IMG/VR virus record: IMGVR_UViG_3300044695_005730
Coordinates: 1 to 63,863 of that record
Reading direction: 5' to 3' (one strand)
Length of the DNA: 63,863 bases
Source of the DNA: a virus
In this document: in pieces, positions 22,167-29,218 of the stretch
Numbering within the stretch: the first letter of the stretch is position 1
Layout: each line of letters opens with the position of its first letter
Position numbers and translations under genes: made by a program
Notes under the pieces: model-generated
What the model was told of the DNA's origin: nothing
The model's input: the letters and a program-made list of their open reading frames with translations, nothing else
The model's database searches: none

Positions 22167-22751
22167 ATGAAAACCTTTCAGGAGTTTATTGTCGAAGCAT
22201 ACGATAAGGAGGTTATGGGTTCTTCTCAAATTAGAAGAACTGGTGAAGGCGGACGTATCGGTGCTGAACGTAAAAAGTCTACTCCTGAAAGGCGTCGTGT
22301 AAAGGCAGTTGGTGGTGGTAAAACTGAACCAGTTTCCTATAAAGATAGAAAGGACATTGGTACTCAAAGACAAGCATCCACAAGAGTTCAACAACCAACT
22401 CAAGAACGTGGAAGTTCTGATGTAAAAGCAAAGGCAGCTGCGGCAGCAAAAGAAGAAAGAAAGAAGGCAGCATTAGCAAGAATTGCTGCAAAGAGAGGTG
22501 GTGGAGAAGCACCAGCAGCATCTAAACCTAAAGCAAAGGAAGCATCTGCAACTGCAAGCAAACTTCTATCCAAAAAGAAAGAAGAAAAACCTGTAAGTCC
22601 TGATTATAAGCCAGCAAAAGCATCTGGTTTAAGCAGACAAGAAAGATTGAAAGTAACCAGACAAGGTGAAGCAAAACTGAGAGATTTGGTTCTTAAATCA
22701 ACAGGCAAGACATCTGAAAAGCAATTAAAGCATCGCTACACTTCTCGCTGA
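22167..22751 (+). CDS. Putative internal head (ejected) protein with T4-like CTS
   Basis: A 194 aa strongly basic protein. The first residues, MKTFQEFIVEA, closely match the T4 internal-protein capsid-targeting sequence (MKTYQEFIAEA type), which the gp21 prohead protease removes after the Glu. The rest is a low-complexity Lys/Ala/Arg chain (KAKAAAAAKEERKKAALARI), suited to lying among packaged DNA. Preceded by a late promoter. Role inferred: packaged and injected into the host at infection. T4 homologues protect DNA from or inhibit host defences, but no such activity can be assigned here. Confidence 0.7.
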   Translation: MKTFQEFIVEAYDKEVMGSSQIRRTGEGGRIGAERKKSTPERRRVKAVGGGKTEPVSYKDRKDIGTQRQASTRVQQPTQERGSSDVKAKAAAAAKEERKKAALARIAAKRGGGEAPAASKPKAKEASATASKLLSKKKEEKPVSPDYKPAKASGLSRQERLKVTRQGEAKLRDLVLKSTGKTSEKQLKHRYTSR

Positions 22752-22756
22752 TACCT

Positions 22757-22787
22757 ACTTGGATCCTCTAAAGTGTCTCAGTAGTAT
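22757..22787 (+). promoter_or_regulatory. GATC-promoter element, copy 3
   Basis: TTGGAT (22759), 17 bp, TAGTAT (22782-22787). Leader AAGCACTGAGCACTAA to ATG 22804. Confidence 0.75.
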
Positions 22788-22803
22788 AAGCACTGAGCAC
22801 TAA

Positions 22804-23037
22804 ATGACCTTCACTGTTACTGACAAACCCCAAATCATTAACGGCATTGAGCACACTGTCACTGCTGTTAATGGTTTGGACCGTGTGGAGATTAACACAA
22901 AACTTCACTACATTGGCGACCAAATTATGAAACTGCGGATGCAACAAGATGCACTCGTTCAGATGCGTAACTTGATTGACCGACAATGTGAAATTGGTGA
23001 AATGGATTCCTTGTTTGATGAGTTGTTTGGTGGTTGA
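22804..23037 (+). CDS. Hypothetical protein, 77 aa
   Basis: Beta strands first (MTFTVTDKPQIINGIEHTVT), then a helix (IMKLRMQQDALVQMRNLIDR) and acidic end. Ends before a terminator. Confidence 0.6.
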   Translation: MTFTVTDKPQIINGIEHTVTAVNGLDRVEINTKLHYIGDQIMKLRMQQDALVQMRNLIDRQCEIGEMDSLFDELFGG

Positions 23038-23049
23038 TATACTGTCACC

Positions 23050-23085
23050 AGAGCACCCTAGATGCCTCTAGAAGTGCTCTATTTT
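23050..23085 (+). terminator. Rho-independent terminator
   Basis: AGAGCAC (23050-23056) pairs with GTGCTCT (23074-23080), with inner CTAGA/TCTAG pairing, followed by ATTTTAG. Confidence 0.65.
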
Positions 23086-23114
23086 AGTCTTTAGATACCA
23101 AACCACTTGAACTG

Positions 23115-23306
23115 ATGAAATACATTAAAATCCCTGAAACTGCACTTGAAAGGCTAATTGAAGGTCTTGAAAGTGCAGTGAATGTGTGCTATACTGCTCC
23201 TAACAATCCTGGTATTGAAGGGTATCCTTATGCGACTGGATATTCTCGCTCTGCGATGCAACAAGTCATCAAAGACCTTCAATCGCTGAAGACTCAAGCA
23301 AAGTGA
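23115..23306 (+). CDS. Hypothetical protein, 63 aa
   Basis: MKYIKIPETALERLIEGLES, then a Gly/Tyr-rich loop (EGYPYATGYSRSAMQQVI). Helical ends. No family recognised. Confidence 0.6.
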   Translation: MKYIKIPETALERLIEGLESAVNVCYTAPNNPGIEGYPYATGYSRSAMQQVIKDLQSLKTQAK

Positions 23307-23311
23307 CTGTA

Positions 23312-23342
23312 ACTTGGATCCTCTAAAGTGTCCTTATAATAT
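23312..23342 (+). promoter_or_regulatory. GATC-promoter element, copy 4
   Basis: TTGGAT (23314), 17 bp, TAATAT (23337-23342). The last two -10 bases are the first two of an ATG at 23341; a further in-frame ATG lies at 23356. Confidence 0.75.
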
Positions 23343-24588
23343 GATGACGAACCAAATGCAAATCCAACTCCGTCCACATCAGGAACGTGGCGTTGCTGCT
23401 ATGCAACAGCATAACAAAGGACAACTTGTAGTTCCGACTGGAGGAGGAAAGACTCTGAAGATGATCTATGATGCTCTGCGTGAGTTGCAGTCTGAAACTC
23501 CCCAGACTATTGTAGTGGTTGCTCCTCGCATTCTGCTGGCAGAGCAACTCTCTGCAGAGTTCCTTGAGTTTATCACCAATGCTGCTGTGCTTCACATTCA
23601 CAGCGGTGAAACTCATCACGAATCCTCTACTCATCCTCGCGTAATCCGCAAGTGGGTTGATGCCAATGCTGACAATCACAAACTGATTGTAACCACCTAT
23701 CACTCTCTGTCTCGCCTTCAAGCAGCAGAGATTGATGTGGATACGATCTACTTTGACGAGGCACATAACAGCGTTCAGCGTCACTTCTTTCCTGCAACTG
23801 AGCACTTTGCTGCTAATGCACAACGCTGCTACTTCTTTACTGCAACTCCCAAGCATTCCCTTGCTATGGGTAAACCAGGCATGAATGATGCGTCTGTTTA
23901 TGGTCAGGTAATCTGCAAAGTTCCTGCTCCTGAGCTAGTTGAAGGTGGATACATCGTACCCCCTAAAGTCATTGTCAAGCAACTGGAGATGGTAAAGGGC
24001 AAGCAGACCAACTTTGACCGCGATGCAGAGAATCTACTGGAAACGATTGATGACAATGCTGTAGGCAAGATTCTTGTTTGTGCTAAGGCAACCAAGCAAA
24101 TCGTGTCTCTGGTGTCTGAAACTGATTTCTGCCACGAACTACAGCAGCGTGGTTACTCTTGGATGTATATCACTGCCAAGACTGGTGCTGTCATTGATGG
24201 CAAGAAAGTCAATCGTGAGGTATTCTTTGACACGCTCTCTGCCTGGGGTAAGGATAACGACAAGAAGTTTGTTGTTCTACACCATAGCATCCTAAGTGAG
24301 GGCATCAATGTGTCTGGACTTGAGGCAGTGTTGTTTATGCGGAATATGGACTTTATTGGCATTTCCCAGACTATCGGACGCTGCATCAGGTTGCATCACG
24401 ATGATGCTCGCAATCTTGCTGCTGGCAATATCCAACCTGGAGCACTGGATTCCTATACCAAATCGTTTGGTCTTGTGTGTATCCCTGTGTATTCCAAGGT
24501 TGGTATTGCTACTGCCCGCAGTGTTCAGGCAGTTGTTGATACAATTTTTGAAAAGGGAGAACCTGCCGTGTCGGTGGTGAGGCGGTGA
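23341..24588 (+). CDS. SF2 DNA helicase, UvsW-like
   Basis: A 415 aa superfamily-2 helicase. It has an N-terminal Q-like IQLRPHQERGVAAMQQ, Walker A VVPTGGGKTLKM (~residue 30), motif II YFDEAHNSV (~145), motif III FFTATP, and motif VI QTIGRCIRLHHDD (~335). The family includes T4 UvsW, which remodels forks and branched DNA and helps switch replication mode. Shorter than T4 UvsW (587 aa), lacking its extra N-terminal domain. Start could be 23341, 23344 or 23356, as the first lies in the -10 of the element. Higher G+C codon use than the structural genes. Confidence 0.85.
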   Translation: MMTNQMQIQLRPHQERGVAAMQQHNKGQLVVPTGGGKTLKMIYDALRELQSETPQTIVVVAPRILLAEQLSAEFLEFITNAAVLHIHSGETHHESSTHPRVIRKWVDANADNHKLIVTTYHSLSRLQAAEIDVDTIYFDEAHNSVQRHFFPATEHFAANAQRCYFFTATPKHSLAMGKPGMNDASVYGQVICKVPAPELVEGGYIVPPKVIVKQLEMVKGKQTNFDRDAENLLETIDDNAVGKILVCAKATKQIVSLVSETDFCHELQQRGYSWMYITAKTGAVIDGKKVNREVFFDTLSAWGKDNDKKFVVLHHSILSEGINVSGLEAVLFMRNMDFIGISQTIGRCIRLHHDDARNLAAGNIQPGALDSYTKSFGLVCIPVYSKVGIATARSVQAVVDTIFEKGEPAVSVVRR

Positions 24589-24680
24589 GTCTCACCCTAG
24601 TCTCAATGAGAACCCTGTCCACCACTGAAGCAAAAACCCGATTTTTCTGCAATTCTACTGCAGAGGTGTCATAGGTCATC
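24587..24680 (+). repeat. 94-nt intergenic repeat, copy A
   Basis: Aligns without gaps to 28886-28979; the last 74 nt differ at about six positions. Begins at the helicase stop with a small hairpin GGTGA/TCACC. Precedes the gene at 24828. Confidence 0.85.
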
Positions 24681-24725
24681 CATCCCAACAAAATCAACGA
24701 TTTTTTAGAAAGTGTAGAATAGGGC

Positions 24726-24754
24726 TTGACATCTCTACCCAAAGTTGTTAGACT
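24726..24754 (+). promoter_or_regulatory. Strong sigma70-like promoter
   Basis: TTGACA (24726-24731), 17 bp, TAGACT (24749-24754), 73 nt before ATG 24828. Not part of the 16-copy family. Confidence 0.7.
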
Positions 24755-24827
24755 GAAAAAGTCAACCACAAAATACAAAAACGGTTGATTGTTAAAACTT
24801 AAATTAGCAAAAACAAAAGAGGCTAAA

Positions 24828-25973
24828 ATGACATTTAAGGAATTGCTTTGCGTCTATAAATGCTACGAAACAAAAGTAGATGATAAGACCAAAGAATATT
24901 TGCAAAGTTTTGGATCAGTAGATAATTCTCCAGAAGGTCTTCCTTTGATGGAAGATGTTATTTCAAAGTATAATTCGGGAGAAATTGCTGAGGGGTCTAC
25001 TGTAATATGTTTGGGCAGAGTTGGTGATCTTTGGAGTGATCCCACTTATAATCGTATTGATGAACTTCGATATGGAAATCAAAAACTTCATATTGAGAAG
25101 CGTGGTGGATTCTCTTATGATGCTGCAGATACTCTTTCTGCATATTGTCGTCCATCTCTCAAGGCAGTTCTTACCAAAGGAAATAATCGGGCATCGAAGA
25201 GATATGCGTGTGGTAGAGATTCAAATTCCCGTCTAGTTATTTCCCTTAAACTTCATCGTAAGAATATTTCTTATGAGGAGATGATTCGTATTGAATCTCT
25301 TGACCACAATACAGATTGTAATTATCGCACTAACCAGACTGGTGATGATAAGTTTAAATCTGCATATTATGCTGGAGAAGAGTGGGCAACTAATCTCTAC
25401 GAATACCTTTCTAAGTTTAACATTGGTATCGCGGGAACTCTTGATGGAGCAAAATTTAGTTGTCCTTCTCATTCTTATTTGAGTACTGCTATTCGTCTGG
25501 CAGGTAGAGAATATACAACAAAATATCTGACTGCATTTACTACTCACGAATGTGCAAAAGAAGTTGAAGGTAATGCTACCGTTGCCGGTTCTCTTTTCTT
25601 GAAAACATTTCATTCTTATATTGAAGATGTTGATAAGAAGAATAATGTTGATTCATTCTCTGGAATGATGAAATGGTATTTCACTGAATATGGTCCGTCT
25701 TTAAGTGCATTTGACCCAGATGCCAGAAATCTTAAACAATCGGATGTTGTTCAGGGTAATGGTGTATATAAAGGAAATGAACCTGCTGTTGCTCGTTTTG
25801 TATTTCTTTATAATGATTACTGCCGCATTAAACGACTGAAGTTTAAAGGAACTCAAAATACATCTATTCCTTTTGAGGGGTCTGATAGCACTGCTTGGAA
25901 TAAGTTTCTTGCAGAATCTAATCCATTGATGAAACCTGCACTTGGACAACTTGCAGTAACCAAGTTCTTTTAG
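24828..25973 (+). CDS. Unrecognised 381-aa protein
   Basis: ATG 24828 follows AGAGGCTAAA; an upstream TTG frame is rejected. Features: a regular alpha/beta N-terminal third; YCRPSLKAVLTKGNNRASKR; a stretch LDHNTDCNYRTNQTGDDKFK near residue 160 that resembles an HNH/ParB-like D-H-N-R cluster; and a helical C-terminus. No family could be assigned. It has its own promoter and a 94-nt repeat upstream, so it is separately regulated. A DNA-binding or nuclease role is only a guess. Confidence 0.6.
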   Translation: MTFKELLCVYKCYETKVDDKTKEYLQSFGSVDNSPEGLPLMEDVISKYNSGEIAEGSTVICLGRVGDLWSDPTYNRIDELRYGNQKLHIEKRGGFSYDAADTLSAYCRPSLKAVLTKGNNRASKRYACGRDSNSRLVISLKLHRKNISYEEMIRIESLDHNTDCNYRTNQTGDDKFKSAYYAGEEWATNLYEYLSKFNIGIAGTLDGAKFSCPSHSYLSTAIRLAGREYTTKYLTAFTTHECAKEVEGNATVAGSLFLKTFHSYIEDVDKKNNVDSFSGMMKWYFTEYGPSLSAFDPDARNLKQSDVVQGNGVYKGNEPAVARFVFLYNDYCRIKRLKFKGTQNTSIPFEGSDSTAWNKFLAESNPLMKPALGQLAVTKFF

Positions 25974-25985
25974 AGAGTATAAAGT

Positions 25986-26162
25986 ATGAAACAAGGATTC
26001 ACGATGTTCAAAGACACATATGCTGCAATTCCTTACGGGAATCAGTATCTCATCATCTATAATGGTCAGCAACTTGATAAACTTTGTAGGACTGAGAGTT
26101 CTGCACGAAAGTATATCACAGACCACAAGAAAGGTGTATCAATGGGCAAACTTCCCGTGTGA
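25986..26162 (+). CDS. Hypothetical protein, 58 aa
   Basis: MKQGFTMFKDTYAAIPYGNQ, then YLIIYNGQQLDKLCRTESSA: strands followed by a helix, KYITDHKKG. ATG 25986 lies 12 nt after the previous stop. Unknown. Confidence 0.55.
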   Translation: MKQGFTMFKDTYAAIPYGNQYLIIYNGQQLDKLCRTESSARKYITDHKKGVSMGKLPV

Positions 26163-26167
26163 TGCTA

Positions 26168-26198
26168 ACTTGGATCCTCTAAAGTGTCCCTCTAATAT
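26168..26198 (+). promoter_or_regulatory. GATC-promoter element, copy 5
   Basis: TTGGAT (26170), 17 bp, TAATAT (26193-26198). Leader of about 25 nt to ATG 26224, the longest in the set. Confidence 0.75.
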
Positions 26199-26223
26199 AA
26201 CCACTGATTTTCTTAAAACTCCA

Positions 26224-26427
26224 ATGATTTTTGTCACCTATCCCGACCACGGTTGCGTTTATACTCTGTCACAAGAAGATGGAGATGAGTTGTATTATGC
26301 TCCCATCAATTCAAATGGTAATGTGAATCTTGAAGAGTTTGCACCTGTAGATTTAGACGGTGCAGATATGGATGAAATGGAACTCTTTGATATTCGCAAT
26401 CGTCTTCGTAAACTGGTTGAGGTTTGA
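26224..26427 (+). CDS. Hypothetical acidic protein, 67 aa
   Basis: MIFVTYPDHGCVYTLSQEDG... beta strands then an acidic helix (DGADMDEMELFDIRNRLRKL). Start after the element. Confidence 0.6.
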   Translation: MIFVTYPDHGCVYTLSQEDGDELYYAPINSNGNVNLEEFAPVDLDGADMDEMELFDIRNRLRKLVEV

Positions 26428-26434
26428 GTTTCTA

Positions 26435-26465
26435 ACTTGGATCCTCTAAAGTGTCCCTGTAGTAT
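26435..26465 (+). promoter_or_regulatory. GATC-promoter element, copy 6
   Basis: TTGGAT (26437), 17 bp, TAGTAT (26460-26465). An ATG overlaps the -10 (26464); another in frame lies at 26479. Confidence 0.75.
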
Positions 26466-27375
26466 GAGCACCAAATCCATGCAAAATAAGCACCTTGAGC
26501 ACCCTGAAGACTGCATCCTTACGGGTGATCTTACTGTTCTGGACTGGTTTGTAGAGTCTGATAGTACGGTAAGCGTCAAGATTGATGGTGCTCCTGCTAT
26601 AGTCTTCGGCACAGATCCTGAGACTGGTAAGTTTTTTGTGGGCACCAAGTCTGTGTTCAACAAGAAAAAGATCAAGGTTAATTATAGTATTGAAGACATA
26701 TTGCGTAATCATGGTGACACTGTTCGCGTTGCAGAGATTCTTATTGCCTGCTTCGACAATCTGCCCCGAATTGATGGTATCATACAAGGTGACTTCATCG
26801 GATACGGTGGGAACGATACTTATTGCCCCAACACTATCACTTACAAGTTTCCTAGTGTAGTAGAAGAGGCAATTGTCTTTGCCCCTCACACTACCTATTC
26901 TGGTCTTAATCTGCGGGAGTGTGTTGCATCGTTTGGTGCAGATGTCCCTGAATGTGAGAATGTGAAGTGGGTGCAACCTGAAGCATCGTTGAGCCCTTAT
27001 CGTGAGGATTTGGAGGATGTGTGTAAGTTTGCTAAGCAAATGAGCACTCTATGTGAGTTTGTAAGCGATAAGAAGGCAACACAAATCAAAAAAGAGATTA
27101 ACTCCTGCATCAGGGAGCAACGGGTCATCTGTGAGGATGAAATTGCAGAAAAATGTGATTGTGATAAGAACCTGATTCGTTTGTGGAAGTTGGTTGCATC
27201 TATCAAAGCAGATTTGTTCCTGTTCATTCACGAAGAGGATGAGATTGAATGTTATCTGTGGGATGTGCAATCCTTTCACGAGGGTTATGTCATCACCAAC
27301 AAGTTTGGCACCTATAAAGTAGTTGACCGCGAGACATTCTCTCACGCAAACTTTACTGCTGTCAAGAGTTGGTAA
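26464..27375 (+). CDS. Ligase-like KxDG protein (DUF6267-like)
   Basis: A 303 aa protein beginning KHLEHPEDCILTGD. VSVKIDGAPAIVFG near residue 40 has the KxDG motif I of covalent nucleotidyltransferases (DNA/RNA ligases, capping enzymes), where the Lys forms the nucleotidyl adduct. GKFFVGTKSVFNKK may be the following motif and IIQGDFIGYGGND near 105 a motif-III-like strand. The C-terminal half is helical with many Cys (REQRVICEDEIAEKCDCDKN). Phage relatives are usually left as unknown (DUF6267-like). A nucleic-acid end-modifying role is plausible, not shown; motifs IV and V were not confidently seen. Confidence 0.6.
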   Translation: MSTKSMQNKHLEHPEDCILTGDLTVLDWFVESDSTVSVKIDGAPAIVFGTDPETGKFFVGTKSVFNKKKIKVNYSIEDILRNHGDTVRVAEILIACFDNLPRIDGIIQGDFIGYGGNDTYCPNTITYKFPSVVEEAIVFAPHTTYSGLNLRECVASFGADVPECENVKWVQPEASLSPYREDLEDVCKFAKQMSTLCEFVSDKKATQIKKEINSCIREQRVICEDEIAEKCDCDKNLIRLWKLVASIKADLFLFIHEEDEIECYLWDVQSFHEGYVITNKFGTYKVVDRETFSHANFTAVKSW

Positions 27376-27380
27376 TGCTT

Positions 27381-27411
27381 ACTTGGATCCTCTAAAGTGT
27401 ACCAGTAGTAT
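27381..27411 (+). promoter_or_regulatory. GATC-promoter element, copy 7
   Basis: TTGGAT (27383), 17 bp, TAGTAT (27406-27411). The ATG of the next gene (27410) overlaps the -10, and no other early start exists. Confidence 0.75.
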
Positions 27412-27568
27412 GAGAAAAACACATCGCTTCCAAACTTTCAAAGAGGCACTCAACTTTCTGATGAGTGAGTTGAAGATGAGCAATCAACAGGCAACTCATT
27501 TCATTTGGGACAATCAGTTTACTATGGGAACTGATCGTGCAATTTGGATTACTGAACCTGCAAACTGA
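27410..27568 (+). CDS. Hypothetical protein, 52 aa
   Basis: MRKTHRFQTFKEALNFLMSE... helical. The ATG lies inside the -10 of element 7; the next Met would remove a third of the chain, so the start is problematic. Confidence 0.5.
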   Translation: MRKTHRFQTFKEALNFLMSELKMSNQQATHFIWDNQFTMGTDRAIWITEPAN

Positions 27569-27570
27569 TT

Positions 27571-27771
27571 ATGACTCTCCCATCCTACAATGCAATCCAG
27601 TTTCACACTAAAGAGGAGCATCTTGCAGCACTTTATGATGCTTGTCTGCTGATTGTGAATACTTACAAACAGACGGACATTCTTGATTTTTACTTTGTTG
27701 ATGGTGTAACTCCTTATGGTTTTGTGAAGTTTGCCCGTTCTATTACAAACAACATCGCGGAAAGTAACTGA
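27571..27771 (+). CDS. Hypothetical protein, 66 aa
   Basis: MTLPSYNAIQFHTKEEHLAA... helical then beta (DFYFVDGVTPYGFVKFARS). Start in the TGATTATGAC context. Confidence 0.6.
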   Translation: MTLPSYNAIQFHTKEEHLAALYDACLLIVNTYKQTDILDFYFVDGVTPYGFVKFARSITNNIAESN

Positions 27772-27772
27772 A

Positions 27773-27982
27773 ATGACTGACTTCTACGATTATGTTTTGA
27801 GTTTTTATGGTGCTGATGGATTGTATCCTATGGGAGCAACTCTGAAACTCATCAAACAAGCAACTTCCACTCACATTAAGATACTTAAACTGAAAGGTGA
27901 TGAGTTTGCTGGTGACAGTATTGACCGCGAATGTGTAAGGGATTTGTTAATCTCCAAGTACAATCTTAAGTTTTCCCGATGA
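27773..27982 (+). CDS. Hypothetical protein, 69 aa
   Basis: MTDFYDYVLSFYGADGLYPM, then helix and charged end (RECVRDLLISKYNLKFSR). ATG 27773 is preferred over the longer overlapping frame. Unknown. Confidence 0.55.
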   Translation: MTDFYDYVLSFYGADGLYPMGATLKLIKQATSTHIKILKLKGDEFAGDSIDRECVRDLLISKYNLKFSR

Positions 27983-28242
27983 CTTACTCTAACCTCTCCA
28001 AGATTAAACCTAAACTGCGTACATCTGGTAATGTAACAGGAAACTTTGGTCGTCCAAAGTCTAAAGCAGGTTCTTCACTTAATGAGATTGGAATGAGCAA
28101 CAAAGAGACTATCAAATGTGCCACACCTGATGAGTATCTGGCACGGCTTCATTATGCCTTTGACAATACTGAAGACAAGAAATTGAAACAGTTTCTTTAC
28201 ACTGAGATTCGCAAGATTCATGTTCAGCGTGGCACTTGGTGA
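27979..28242 (+). CDS. Hypothetical protein, 87 aa
   Basis: Basic, low-complexity N-terminus (KIKPKLRTSGNVTGNFGRPK) then a helical domain (LARLHYAFDNTEDKKLKQFL). Possible nucleic-acid binder; unproven. Confidence 0.6.
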   Translation: MTYSNLSKIKPKLRTSGNVTGNFGRPKSKAGSSLNEIGMSNKETIKCATPDEYLARLHYAFDNTEDKKLKQFLYTEIRKIHVQRGTW

Positions 28243-28251
28243 GGGTTAGTA

Positions 28252-28282
28252 ACTTGGATCCTCTAAAGTGTCCTAGTAGTAT
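28252..28282 (+). promoter_or_regulatory. GATC-promoter element, copy 8
   Basis: TTGGAT (28254), 17 bp, TAGTAT (28277-28282). Next ATG (28281) overlaps the -10. Confidence 0.75.
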
Positions 28283-28520
28283 GAACAACACCATCGTTTC
28301 CGAAGTCTACTCCTACCACACCAATTGGAAGGAAGGTAAAGTCAATCAAATGTGGATTGAGCAAATTGGTAATGCTGATTGCGGCAACAAATATGTTGCT
28401 GTTGCACACAATCCTCGCAACGGTTCTACAATGGAGATGAGCAATCCTCGCACATCTTACCATGAAACTCTCAACTGGGTTCGCGGTTTCTGTGGCACTT
28501 TCTGTATCCTCCCTGCCTGA
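28281..28520 (+). CDS. Hypothetical protein, 79 aa
   Basis: MNNTIVSEVYSYHTNWKEGK, beta-rich with ADCGNKYVAVAHNPRNG and a Cys-rich end (FCGTFCILPA). Only usable start lies in the element's -10. Confidence 0.5.
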   Translation: MNNTIVSEVYSYHTNWKEGKVNQMWIEQIGNADCGNKYVAVAHNPRNGSTMEMSNPRTSYHETLNWVRGFCGTFCILPA

Positions 28521-28522
28521 TT

Positions 28523-28675
28523 ATGACTAATCCAACTTGGGAAGAACTCAAACAAGAGGCACTCACTGAAGCATTAGAGTTCTACATCTATCGACTCAAA
28601 GAGGACAACTGCAATCAAGCAGCAATAGATTTATTCACTCAAGTTCTCAAAGAAGTTAATCCTAACGATGACTAA
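28523..28675 (+). CDS. 50-aa helical protein
   Basis: MTNPTWEELKQEALTEALEF... acidic helical bundle fragment. TGATTATGAC junction. Unknown. Confidence 0.5.
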   Translation: MTNPTWEELKQEALTEALEFYIYRLKEDNCNQAAIDLFTQVLKEVNPNDD

Positions 28676-28829
28676 CACTATCAGTCGCCAACACTGGGAC
28701 ACTCTTTATACTAAACTCTACGAGGCATATGAAGAATGTTCCAAGAACTATGATGACACTTATCGCCAAATGATTGGTCAGGTTCTTGACCATATGATTT
28801 ACAATCAACCCTACCTGAACATCAAATAG
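28668..28829 (+). CDS. 53-aa hypothetical protein
   Basis: MTNTISRQHWDTLYTKLYEA... helical and Tyr-rich. Overlaps the previous gene by 8 bp. Confidence 0.5.
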   Translation: MTNTISRQHWDTLYTKLYEAYEECSKNYDDTYRQMIGQVLDHMIYNQPYLNIK

Positions 28830-28885
28830 TAGAGCACACTGATTACACTCTAAACTGAAAGGGTCGCAAGGGTGCCAACCCCTCC

Positions 28886-28979
28886 GAGTCTCATCTGAGA
28901 CTCGCTGAGAACCCTCTCCACCACTGAAGCAAAAACCTGATTTTTCTTCAATTCTACTGCAGACGTGCCATAGGTCATC
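28886..28979 (+). repeat. 94-nt intergenic repeat, copy B
   Basis: Gap-free match to 24587-24680. Here the 5' part forms a perfect hairpin CGAGTCTC/GAGACTCG (28885-28904). Precedes the short gene at 29025. Confidence 0.85.
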
Positions 28980-29024
28980 TGCTGCAGTGAAATCATCAAC
29001 TTTTTCCAAAATACAAACAAACTC

Positions 29025-29168
29025 ATGAAATACGAAGTTAAGCTCTACATTGGCGGCAAAGTCTTCAGTGAAGAAGTATATGCCAACGACCAAAGGGCAG
29101 CACGAGAGACTGCACAAGCACGAAATCCTACAGCAAAAGTAATTGGTGTAAACGCAAAGTTTCTGTGA
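29025..29168 (+). CDS. 47-aa hypothetical protein
   Basis: MKYEVKLYIGGKVFSEEVYA then an Arg/Ala helix and VIGVNAKFL: a beta-alpha-beta micro-domain, like several others here. 94-nt repeat upstream. Confidence 0.6.
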   Translation: MKYEVKLYIGGKVFSEEVYANDQRAARETAQARNPTAKVIGVNAKFL

Positions 29169-29173
29169 TAGAA

Positions 29174-29204
29174 ACTTGGATCCTCTAAAGTGTCGCAGTA
29201 GTAT
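29174..29204 (+). promoter_or_regulatory. GATC-promoter element, copy 9
   Basis: TTGGAT (29176), 17 bp, TAGTAT (29199-29204). Leader AAGCAACCAACCAA to ATG 29219. Confidence 0.75.
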
Positions 29205-29218
29205 AAGCAACCAACCAA

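Noticed and set aside
22068-23856. Long minus-strand frames opposite the internal protein and helicase genes (also many elsewhere)
   Set aside because: They lie antisense to clearly coding + genes, have biased composition and no family motifs, and their starts and overlaps do not form operons.
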